A stretch of 64,000 nucleotides of DNA from Apostichopus japonicus (lineage: Eukaryota; Echinodermata; Holothuroidea; Aspidochirotida; Stichopodidae). Each line of letters starts with the position of its first letter. Within the stretch, counting starts at the first letter, position 1. Made by a program: the position numbers and the translations under genes. Below, one piece after another: positions 39,901-49,400 of the stretch. The notes beneath the pieces were generated by a model. That model was given only the letters and a program-made list of their open reading frames with translations. It ran no database searches and was not told the DNA's origin. The stretch lies in NCBI RefSeq assembly GCF_037975245.1, contig NC_092577.1, forward strand, positions 28,824,398 through 28,888,397, given 5' to 3'.

Positions 39901-39973
39901 CAAATGTGTATGATGGTGCTACGAGCAGGACCACAAGAAGGAGCGCCCCGCTTCGGTGTTGACGTTGGATCAT
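27671..39973 (-). CDS. Secreted two-propeller hemopexin-like protein, gene A
   Basis: Seven coding exons (39973-39895, 34848-34637, 34161-34020, 33724-33419, 32036-31828, 29811-29670, 27960-27671) give 459 aa with no frame conflict. Residues 1-25 are a signal peptide (hydrophobic LLLVVLLVA, likely cut after TFA). Then come two four-bladed hemopexin domains, about 29-221 and 248-440. Each blade has the family pattern (L/I/V)DAA...G.(T/G)YFFK..YWR...G(Y/F)P. The Cys before SGQFDA/SGNFDA and the Cys of WLGC are placed to form the usual blade 1-blade 4 disulfide in each domain. A Cys-containing linker (about 222-247) separates them. Total size and architecture resemble vertebrate hemopexin, but the mature chain has only two histidines (in KHW) and none in the linker, so classical bis-His heme binding is not supported. 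No protease domain precedes the propellers, so it is not an MMP. Function unknown; likely extracellular ligand or matrix binding. Confidence 0.9.
29670..29811 (-). CDS. Gene A exon 6 (propeller 2, blade 2/3)
   Basis: 142 bp; acceptor TTTTTGTAG, donor AAAG|GTTTGT (weaker than the others). It encodes GDQYWRTSG to NDIDAALVWGRNGKGYFFK. Confidence 0.91.
29812..31827 (-). other. Gene A intron 5, with AGATATCT-rich block
   Basis: 2.0-kb intron. No exon inside; the 30805-31045 repeat lies here. Confidence 0.75.
30805..31045. repeat. AGATATCT-rich palindromic repeat block
   Basis: About eight variants of CAGATATCTGAA / GAGATATCTGAA / AGATGTCTGCAATTA spaced every 20-30 bp. Because the core word is itself palindromic, the block can fold on either strand. 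No clear outer TIR was found. Confidence 0.75.
31828..32036 (-). CDS. Gene A exon 5 (propeller 2, blade 1)
   Basis: 209 bp; acceptor CATTACAG, donor AAG|GTAGGT. It encodes GCVSGNFDAI to KLDAAVYWPNGKTYFFK. Phase 1 in, 0 out, as in exon 2. Confidence 0.92.
33419..33724 (-). CDS. Gene A exon 4 (propeller 1, blades 3-4 and linker)
   Basis: 306 bp; acceptor CATGCTAG, donor TCAG|GTAAAT. It encodes GTKYWRY to WLGCP and the linker with two Cys (VCVPDSC) before a Ser-rich end. Its first ~235 bp differ from exon 7 at only one site that I can find. Confidence 0.92.
34020..34161 (-). CDS. Gene A exon 3 (propeller 1, blade 2/3)
   Basis: 142 bp from GGAAATCAATACTGGCG to TTCAAAG|GTGAGC. It encodes GNQYWRTSG through DDIDAAFVWGRNGKGYFFK. 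All four exons of this type in the window are exactly 142 bp. Confidence 0.93.
34637..34848 (-). CDS. Gene A exon 2 (propeller 1, blade 1 and start of blade 2)
   Basis: Acceptor TTATTTTACAG, donor AAG|GTAAGT; 212 bp, phase 1 in, phase 0 out. It carries CISGQFDAI, SDGKTYAFK and NLDAAVYWPNGKTYFFK. Gene B exon 2 is also 212 bp and is its closest relative. Confidence 0.93.
36160..38450 (-). pseudogene. Dead LINE (CR1/Jockey-type) in intron 1 of gene A
   Basis: Minus-strand non-LTR element. From its 5' side: endonuclease remnants VVIMGDFNFPADVNC (about 38400-38440) and LGTSDHDILAFDV (about 38230); pre-RT RSKQKIKDAIVD (about 37800); RT with CNYRSVSLTSVVCKVMES, HGFCQKRSCLTNILEF and FLDFQQAFDKVPRQRLLLR (37140-37440); WQGVTSGVPQGSVLGPLL (about 37000); then the C-terminal FVERDLGIYIESSLQPSKHC to VKLYKQLVRPHLEYA-like block (36379-36849). 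Between YINNIGGDI and WQLLFNIDKCKVMH (about 36950) the segment that should hold the catalytic Asp-Asp is deleted. Stops and frameshifts confirm it is dead. Confidence 0.87.
38458..38502 (+). repeat. 16-bp tandem triplicate
   Basis: CTATGTTCCGACGT, CTCTATGTCCCGACGT, CTCTATGTTCCGAC in succession, just beyond the 5' edge of the LINE remnant. Confidence 0.85.
39895..39973 (-). CDS. Gene A exon 1 (signal peptide)
   Basis: ATG at 39973 followed by 26 codons plus one base, then consensus donor GTAAGT. It encodes the signal peptide starting MIQRQHRSG. The same position in gene B encodes a different signal peptide with the same length class and phase, which supports the start. Confidence 0.88.
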
Positions 39974-40086
39974 GATGTGCAGCGCGTAGGTTATCTGTCG
40001 TCTCAAAATTGAAACTAAATAATCCTCATTTCGTCTTTAATTATATAGGTGTCTGCATCAACCTGATTACAATCGAAGCAAAACTA

Positions 40087-40302
40087 CAGAGAACCAAACG
40101 TTCCATAAATGTCACAAGTTACAAGTTTTCGACATGCTTATGTTGAATTTTACATCTTGATGGATGTAAAGACATATTGTTTTTTGTATATTATTTTCGA
40201 CATTTTTGGAATTATAAAATTTTGATGTCGAATTGGACATACATGTTAACTTTGACACCTCACTTTCTTTTTCGACATTTATGGAACGTTTGGCTCTCCG
40301 TA
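40087..40302. mobile_element. MITE (216 bp) just upstream of gene A
   Basis: The left arm AGAACCAAACGTTCCATAAA and the right arm in reverse AGAGCCAAACGTTCCATAAA form inverted repeats of about 25 bp. The perfect 8-bp direct repeat CAAAACTA lies on both sides (40079-40086, 40303-40310), as expected for an hAT-type insertion. The interior repeats a TTCGACAT(T) word. Its near edge is about 115 bp upstream of the gene A ATG, so it is in or next to the promoter/5' UTR. Confidence 0.87.
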
Positions 40303-40479
40303 CAAAACTATAGACTATAATATCGCATGATGTCAAGGTTGTACCAAGTAGATGTAGGAAGGTCACTTCTCCCTGGTCTAACCAGGGACCTGGCATTTAC
40401 GCAGTTGTGGTTTTTCTGCTACTCTGTGCATATATAATCGGTGAAAAAAAAAGTAGTTCGCTGCACGCATTTGTAGTTT

Positions 40480-41150
40480 ACAAAGTTACCGACTGGTTCG
40501 ATGAATATCGTAACCCAAGCGAATGAGCTTGTGCATAAGTATGCGGGCGAGCGTACGTTGTGTGTGACATATTGCTTGTATGAACGATATCTCACGAAGT
40601 AAACCTTGAACCAATCTCATATTTAGTGTGAAGGAGTACCACGATAATTAAAAGAAGCATATAGCTATTGGTTGACGTCAAAGTCATTTGGTGTCACTAG
40701 GGTCAAAATGTGAAAACCTTGTAAACACGATATGCATGAGTGTGCGTGTGCACTTATTTTGTATTCTGACCGAGGACTTGAACAAAAGAATTCCAGGTCC
40801 TCGGATGTGATTTCTAAAGAATCACCACGTCCTCGGAAGAATTCTATTGTATGGAGTAGGGTACGTGGATTTGAAATATGAAGAAAAAAAAAACAATGGG
40901 GTTCTCGGTCTGAATGTAAAACAAACATGTGTGCTTGTGTGTGCCATCTTGCATGTAAAACAATATCTCGAGAACGTTAGCTTGGATCAATCACACAAGT
41001 AGTTTGTCGTTGTGCCACGTTACATACAGGAAGCCTAATGTATTTGGTGGAGGTCAGATGTCATTTGTAGTCACCAGGGGTCAAATTGTGGAAACCTTGT
41101 TTAATAATCTACCGTACCTCCCACCGGCCAGCCTATTAGATTAAATGTAC
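40480..41150 (+). repeat. Two tandem copies of dispersed repeat
   Basis: Two related ~300-bp units, each with TGTGTG(A/C)CAT, CTTGCATGTAA or CTTGTATGAACGATATCTC, CTTGGATCAATC-type words, GTCATTTG(G/T)(T/A)GTCACTAGGGTCAAA and GTGAAAACCTTGT. Related to the repeats at 165-225, 4150-4340 and 5500-5690. Confidence 0.65.
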
Positions 41151-41269
41151 GTTACGTCTCATTAGAAAAGAAGAGGCTGTTGGCAATTGGAAATTAGCTT
41201 ATGGGCATCCGTAGTTATGAATCAAGAAGTTACTAAGAACATAATACAGGTAATCATTGAATCTATAGC

Positions 41270-41335
41270 AGTAAGTTGCCGTCAGGAGGACGATACACCA
41301 CTCCCACTATGATTTGGGCTTCAATGTAGGAATAC
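41270..41335 (-). pseudogene. LINE endonuclease scrap
   Basis: Minus-strand translation AQIIVGVVYRPPDGN matches the conserved start of LINE APE-type endonucleases (VGVVYRPP). Nothing else of the element is recognisable around it. Confidence 0.5.
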
Positions 41336-41339
41336 GCAA

Positions 41340-42363
41340 TTCTATAATTAGCAACTACATTCAATATCGATATTTTAATGAGAAAGTTCTTTACGAGAGG
41401 TTTACTGAACTCGTTACTGACCCAGGCTGCTTGTCTTACAATGACTTTCAATTAATGTATAATTACTTAAGGATATATCCTGAGACATTTTGTCATTGAG
41501 CCCTGTTTCAGTTAAGCCAACAACTGATAAATTAAGAGTTATGATATAAAAACGATAGGTAGTCAGTTATGTGATTAATATTCCTCACCAAACTACGACT
41601 GTTATGACGGACAACACTGAAAGTGCCCTTATCCAATCCATTGATCTCATCCATATTAAAGGATTATATCATTTGTCATACATGTTAGACAATAAAAGAA
41701 ACACAATGATGAAGAAACTGTTCAAATATCTTATTCCGTTATGGAGATATTCAAGTTTAAAGTTCTATCTGATTGTGTAGAAACTGCTGAAATCAGACTA
41801 GCTGTGATGTCACATCCTCACATTTCTGAAAAGTCTTTGTTATTTTATTAAAATGTTTTGTGAGATTTTATGACTTACAACCAATGGATCTCATATTTGT
41901 CAAGGGAAGTATCAGAGATTTAACATCTGAAGCATTTTTGATTATATTTTTTTAGATTTGTGAACAAAATGTTATTAATTTTTATTGAAATATATTCACA
42001 CATGTTAAGAAAGTGAGGATGTGACATCACACCCTCACAGTAAGTCTTTCTACACCAGTCATTTTCAAAGAAATTTTTATATCTTTAAAGCGTGATATCT
42101 CCTAAACAGAGCATGCTATCATGGTAGTTTCTTCACTGTTCTGTTTGCCTTTTTAAGCTCTTTCATACAAGATAGACATGTCAGATACCTGAACCAATCC
42201 TTTAAAACAATTGAATCATTGCAAATGCATGTTTTCAAATAACCAGAGATGCGATTATCGATTAAGTCGGACAGGGCTTTTTCAATATCAATTGAGCCAG
42301 CCAAACAAGATCGGAATTCTTCATCAATAAAGAACACAGCAAGAGTAGAGAGACTATATTACA
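41340..42363. other. Intergenic between the hemopexin genes
   Basis: AT-rich; no exon supported. A repeated word GAGGATGTGACATCAC occurs at about 42013-42028 and its complement-like form near 41805. Confidence 0.4.
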
Positions 42364-42445
42364 CAGGTCTATTGTGAACAGATACTATTACAGGTATGTT
42401 GTAATCAGATACTGTGTACAGGTCTAGTGTGATCATATACTACGA
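42364..42445 (+). repeat. 27/28-bp tandem triplicate
   Basis: Three units starting CAGGT(C/A)T at 42364, 42391 and 42419, each containing a (A/T)CAGATACT(A/G)T-like or ATCATATACT segment. Confidence 0.7.
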
Positions 42446-42470
42446 GTTATATAGTGTGGTAATTACATAC

Positions 42471-42723
42471 CTGTATGCATGGAAGTCTCATTGCAAGGGC
42501 CATTGTTGCACACATGTATGTGATAAGTGTTACTAGCAAAGACCATTTCTGGATTTTTAAAAATAAAACAGATCCTGTTTGATAACATATCAAAAACGAT
42601 GTACTTTTGTTGCTTCTCTGCAATTTTGCTGAGAGAACATATGTGCGGATTGATATCGAAGAGAAGTGTGCCACATGTATAGGCTTGAAGATACCATACC
42701 ACGATGACAGTATCAAATGTCAA
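42471..42723 (-). CDS. Possible orphan exon, unknown product
   Basis: An open minus-strand stretch of about 80 codons ends exactly at a good donor (CATACAG|GTATGT). It has even, protein-like composition with six Cys (TCGTLLFDINPHICSL, NRICFIFKN, HVCNNGPCNETS). No family recognised and no clear acceptor or partner exon was found, so it could be a chance ORF or the relic of a lost gene between the two hemopexin genes. Confidence 0.3.
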
Positions 42724-43348
42724 GGAAAAAAGCGGCTATTAAATTATCTAAAGATGATTGTTGACCTAAATTATGTCAATCCATTGTTTAATAATTATAA
42801 TATTAATCAAATGAATACCTTCTATTAATATTGTACAAAACAACAGACTTTACATGGATGACTTTTAAAGGCAATTTGCCGTTACGGTACTACAATTTGT
42901 AGTGCACGATAATTTAGTCCTCGAAAATCTCGCAATTTTCTATTGCGTTAGTATTGCTTGTAAGAAGCTGACCTGAAAGTCTGTGCGCTAGACTAAATAG
43001 TCCAGCCACTTCGATTGATGACTTTCACATTGTTTTCCCAAAACAGTCAACGTGGCATAGAAATACTGTCTTGAACATGGACAGACAATATTGACTTTCA
43101 ACCGTCTTTCATTCGACATATCAAATAAACCATTGTGTCTTCATATTCTCGTATGTAAGTTGGTGCCTTGATTAAAGTATTACATTTCATTCATTGGACA
43201 AAGTAGTTTAACTGATTAAATCAATTGTTGTTTGGTAAGGTTGGAACAATGGGTGAAAGGTGACACCATGCTGACATTAATAAAAGGCATAGGAAATGCA
43301 AAGTACATCAGTTTGATCGTTGGAACCGAGAAAGAAAAACAACCAAAT

Positions 43349-43424
43349 ATGATTCGGCGTGAAATATATGAAGTGTTCCTTGCTGGGGTGCTGCTCTCTA
43401 TGATTTCATGGTCATCAGCGAGTG
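43349..43424 (+). CDS. Gene B exon 1 (signal peptide)
   Basis: ATG at 43349, 25 codons plus one base, donor GTATGT. Other in-frame ATGs upstream (43232, 43268) would add a hydrophilic leader before the hydrophobic stretch. The 43349 start matches gene A in length and in its Met-Ile-(Gln/Arg)-Arg opening. Confidence 0.85.
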
Positions 43425-46400
43425 GTATGTATCATACTGTACAATGTGCTGATTTAATTTCTTGACAAAACGTTTTTTTATATATTAAGTATGTTACTTT
43501 GCCTATTAAATAACATATATGCTATATAAAATATTTCTTTATAGAACCTATGTTCTATGACAATCCTCGTAGAGGTGACGCTGGGCTGATTTACATTTAT
43601 TTCTGTTTTCGTTATACATTAGATTCATGAAAAACGAGTAAGGCACCGACAAATTAAAACATAATTTTATTTGGTTAATGTTGCAGTACATATACAGAGA
43701 TAGCTTCCCAACTTACAAAAATCCAGATATACTTAATATTGAATTTTTTAAGTTGAAAATCACGAAAGTCGTTTGTATTGCCCCGCTCAATTTTTCAGCA
43801 ATGACAATCAAACATTTGTAATATATTTTCTCTCCGTTGCACACATCTGATGTTCTGTAAAACTTTGTATTACGTCATAAGGCTGGAGTGACAAAAAAAT
43901 GTATAGTGTGGAATGAATACCAAAAAGTCCTAAAAAAAATTTACGAAGATCGCCATTTTCCTTCATTCCGTATGCAAAAAAAAATGGGCCCATGGTTTCA
44001 TTAGTCCGAAACTTTCATCAACGTTCACGTAATGGTTGATTCATAAATATTCGTGCCAAAAATGGGATCCAAATATGTATTGAGCGTAACAATAACGGTG
44101 TAATACCTAGCCTACCTGTCATGAAGTGTTTAAGCTATTTCTTTGCTTTATCAGCAGGGGCGTATCCAGGATTTTCCAATAGGGGGGGGGGCGCCAGGCA
44201 TGAATGATCGCCGTCCTGGGGGATGGGTCTAAGGGGAGGAGGTGTACAAATTTTGCTTTCAAAGAAGGGCTGAAATGCAAAATGGTGTCATATGCATGGG
44301 CGGCTATCCGTACTTCCGAGTGGGGCGGGGGGGGGGGGGGATATGACCTTGTTGACTATCTAAGCGTAGCGCCACCATGAGTTGGCGCGAAGCGTACAAG
44401 AAAATTTTGGGATTAACAAACCCTTTAGATGGCCCGGGAAACGGCACTTCCCGAGGTTTCCAAGCGGCATATACCCAACTTTAAAATAGGGATGTCATGT
44501 CCGAAATATCTCATAATCAGGATCCAAAATACTTTTTTTTTTAATTTCGGGTGTTATTTTGGGAAAATTGCCCCTGTCAATCTTGTTTCAGGCGCAACGT
44601 TAGAATGTTCGAGAGCTCTGTTATATTATTCGATGAAGAAAATGGCCTCATGCAGGCTATTATAGGCCTATACACATGCAATACACAATTACACATAGTT
44701 ACATTCCTAGGTACCGATTGCTAGGGCATCCAGGTGAAACGTGTATTAAGCATTACCCTGGTTACATGAGATTCTCAGCTGTTCGAGGGAACATGTACGT
44801 GTGTAGGCCTACTATAGGGCCTATATGAATACTATGAGGGTGCATATATGTACTATATCAATACCGTGGGCGCAATAATACATTTTGTTGTTATAGGGCC
44901 AATGAAGCCTACAGTCAACTATTTTTGCTTTATAAAGACGCTTTATTTGAAAAGATCGCACTGCGTTTATGGTAGGCGAGAAATGAAGCTAAAAAAGAGC
45001 CGTACATTAACGAAGATGCATAAATGTAGGCATGAAAATATTCTTATCCCTGGCATTTGGTGGGGGGGGGGGGTATGGTGCATTACATCCCCTCCACCCA
45101 TTTTCATGGGGGGATATATCCCCCTCCACCCAGGATCGCCGCCCATGGCCATATGTGATCCATTTTTCGACCATAATAATAAGCAACATTTCCAGTAAAT
45201 ATGGACTCAAAATGCACAATTTAGTATGGCTGGCATGTCATTTAGTGTTTATAGTGATAATACAAACACAATTACCATCTATGTTTCTAAAACTATTATG
45301 CCGCCGAACTTCGCCAGAACCTTTTTTTGGCAAACAAAAAATAAAGCATACGGGAGGGGGGGGGGGGTTGAGCGATCACCGACATCTCACATAAAGGTCG
45401 TCATCAATTTCTTTTTTTCTTTTTTTTTTTTGCTAAATTTTTTTTTTTTTTGGTGACGGCCAATAGGGGGGGGCGCGCGCCTGTTGCGCCCCCCCCCCTG
45501 GATACGCCCCTGATCAGACTAGAGGTCTTTGCGTAAACGTTTGCTCACTTCGTTAGCGTTCTCAAAGCATTAATGTTATCTCTATAGTTTGGCAGTTTAA
45601 CACGCTAAATATGTGTGTACAATATTACTATATGATATCAATCCATTTATAATTTAAAAGTGCCCCTTTTCGTAATAACAACAAAATACCTAATCCATAG
45701 TTTGTAATTAAAATGTGACATTTTGTATTTTCTTCTTTTTTCTTTTCTTTTTGTATTTTCGCAACAACAAAAAAAATGTCAGGGGAAAGACTAAAGAGAG
45801 GGAAGATTGAATGATAAATCCCACATCCGAATTAAAAATGTTCTCTGGTAACTTGTCCAGGAATACATATCTATTCCTGCGTCATATCAGACAATATCCT
45901 AAAAAAGAATCGTATAATATCAACATTATACGGTATGAATTTTTGTTACATGGGAAGACGTATCTACCTCGAAAATCCATTGATTTGAGCTATAATTTGA
46001 GCTACAATTAGGTTACTTCGTATCAGATTCACTCATCTCTCTACATGCAATATACATGGCGATGAGATACTGTATTCGGCTGGTGCTGCCGATAAGTGCT
46101 CTATCGGTTACCATAGCAACGGTTACCATGGAAATGAATGTTGTGAAACTGTACGGGTATTAGCAGATCCATCATGGGGATATTGGAATAGGTAGTAGGG
46201 TTCCATTTTTTTATTCAGACTTAGTGATTGTGTGCCTGGGCATGAGACACATGCATGCAGACGTGTGACGTCATAGGGTCATAGCCTGGTTAAGTACGGT
46301 AACCAAAAACAGCATTTTGGCTATTATGAGCATACCAAGTATACAAAATGGCCAAAACCTTCCAACTCATGTGGGATATCAGATTTGCAAGTTCACATCG

Positions 46401-49400
46401 CATAAATTAATGTAAATCAACAAAGGCCATGTGATCAAAGGAGGTCAAGCGAAACATTTGACCAAAGTTTTAACAAACCAGCTTTCCGAACTATTCCAAA
46501 CTTCAAACTTGGTGGACCTTTTGCGGGGCATGGGATTTAGTACCACCTTAATCAATGACATCACAAGATCAAATATCAAATAAACCGCCAAAATAAAAAA
46601 TAAAACCATTACGCTTGTGCCAAGCGACAAGATGGACGAAACACTCATAATTAACCGTGTACATACCCTGAAAGTGTGCAATGTATTCATGAATGTAAAA
46701 CACAAAAGGTTATGTGATCAATGTAGGTCGAAGGTCATGTGGAATAGTAGTGACACTCAATGCCATTTAGAACATATTAGGTTATGAGATCAATCAAGTT
46801 CAAAGCTTCAGAAAGGTGTTTCGTTTATTCCAAACCGGAATGCTCATGCACTGCACAGACTTTATGGGTGCATGGCGTTGTGCAGGCTCCGAAGTGATGA
46901 GATCAATGTCTTCATACAACCAAATAATATGATGATGACTGCAACTGCATTGATTGCATACTTAAATTAACTTTGTTGTGTGTATCAAATTACTGACTGT
47001 TCACTGACTGACTGCTTACATTATATTTGTCAATGGTTCTTAAATGGCTCAAAATGGCGTAGAAAGATAATGTTTTAACGATTTTGTTGGTTGAAAATGA
47101 TAAAAGTCTCAATGTGTGTTTGCCAAATTTTAACTTCGACCTTCCCAGCTTACTGCCCAAAAAGTTGAGTTAAAATGACACCGTTGTATGCAATTTTCAT
47201 ATAAATAATCATCATTTTTATTGAGTTATCTGTCGTGAAACATTTTGAGCTGAATAAAATTAGCCAGATTTGTTAACGAGTCCCTAGATTGTACTAACGT
47301 CAATCAAAATTTGCAAGTCCCGCCCAACAGTCATGCGCCAATCAAATCTCTGTTTTGACCGTTTGGCCTAGACCTAATTTTTACTTTCGTGGCTAGCCTG
47401 TGTTTGGTATATTTTCTTTCAGTCTCACCTATGTAGCTTGCGAAATTGCGTTATTTCCTTCCATTGCAAGGAATAAATGGGTGTTTTCAGACGTTTCCTC
47501 CTTGAAATTGGGTAAAAAGAGTGGACGATATACGAGTATACATAGGTTACATTTTTGTAATGAACATGCTGGTGTTAAGATTTTAAATTTCTACATCTTG
47601 AATAAAAGTCTAACTTTTATTACGTTCGTGTGTTCTGGTTATTGCCAGGCATGTCATAATACCTGCATAAGTTTACCACTGAGCTATTGAACCATGATAC
47701 ATGTAAATGGTTAATCATGGGGGGAAGCCGACACACACGACTAACGTCGATACACACGATATACCAGTACATCGACACTTGCAAGATATCAGAATACAAG
47801 AAATAAAAGAAGGTAAACATCGAATACTTTTCATTTTGCTGGTAGCAATAACGGAACCCAACAATTTTTCTTATGAACATTTCTTATAATCTAAACTCGG
47901 ATACAGGATTCTAGAGATTTGTAAAAATGAGACATCACTTCAATATCAAATGGTAACAAAAGGAACGATAGGCTAATACTTTCAATTTAACTTTGTCGAA
48001 GATCAAATGTAAAAGTAAGGATAACATTGATTTCCTTTACAATGTCCTTCTAATCAAGCTAAAGCCGCAAGAATGCTGAGTGTTTATGGTTTTAAGCTTA
48101 TGTTTATACCATGCATGGCCTTTAAGACAACGTAAAAACCGGATGGTACTTTCACCAATTCAGACTGATTTACCTTTAAAGGGGAAGTTCAGTATAAAAC
48201 CAGAGATTTATAAGTGCTAGAACATGTTTATTCCAAACTAATAACCCATATCATTGTAGATTTTACCAATACGACTTTGAAATACATCAAGTGAAACCGT
48301 CGTCACCGCCAATTTGAAGAGCGGCCATTTTTTCTTATTGTATGAAGTATAATACCCGGTTGATACCAGTCTCTATACGTTTGCAGTTAACTAAAACAGT
48401 AACGTACTTATACAATCAGTTGGGACATACTGTAACGTTAAACCGTGCTGTAAGCATAAAGTTATATAGCATTTTGCAGCCATCCCCAGAATATATTCAA
48501 CCGGCAGACCGACAGCAAATATGCTGTAATGTCCCTTTGATTTCGCCATCGGCATTTTTCAAAATATCCACTTGAGCAAAATGTATATCAAAATTCCTTT
48601 GTACTGAAATCACAAGAGTGGTATTAGAACACTGATTGCAAAAGTATTTGAAGCAATTGCGGGGTCCGAAATCGTAAACGATTTGGACTACAGTACTACT
48701 ATTAGTTGTGCGAAAATAGTTCATGTTAACCTAAATTACACAGTTTTTCAATGGAGAGATGCCATTGGCTTTAATGCATGCGAGAGATTTTACACACAAA
48801 AATCTTATATGGGCTGTCGCGCGTTCTGATTGGTCAATCAGGTTTGACCTCAGCAAATGCAAAAGTATGATATTTCATGAAAGATTTCTAAGAAGTTGTA
48901 GCCTTTTCTGATTTTGTAGAATGTGGGAAAATAAATAGCTAGGCTCAGTTTCATAGTAAGAGCAGTTTCTTTTTGCTGAAGTATGACGATGTAACAGTAA
49001 ATGTGAAGCCTCGGAGTTGTCGAGTAAAGCTTCTTTGGGGGAATGAAAGTATAACAAATGTGTAGGAGCGAATGACATTACACTTTTAGGTGCTTAATAG
49101 TAATAATATCATAATCATAATCAGATGTTACGAAATTCTTCCCTCTTTGCGCTTTAAACCCCCTTTGGGCCCTCCAATTAAGTGGAAAATCGAAGATAAA
49201 GTAATATGTTTTTCTTGCAGATTTTTGCATGTCTGGACAATTCGATGCAATAACAAGAACGTCTGATGGAAATACCTACGCTTTCAAGGATGACCTAGTC
49301 GTGCAGTTAATCGACGCAGGCACGGATGTCGCTTCTGGTTATCCTAAAGCCATATGTGAGGTCTTTCCTGGGATACCATCAAACCTCGATGCTGCAATAT

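Larger units (their letters stand above)
43425..49220 (+). other. Gene B intron 1
   Basis: 5.8 kb, similar to intron 1 of gene A (5.0 kb). It contains the hAT-like element at 44155-45512, an RFX X-box-like site at 46107, a GTCAAGCG/AAGGTCA-type dispersed repeat (about 46430-46760) and another repeat at 48175-48890. No exon recognised. Confidence 0.75.
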
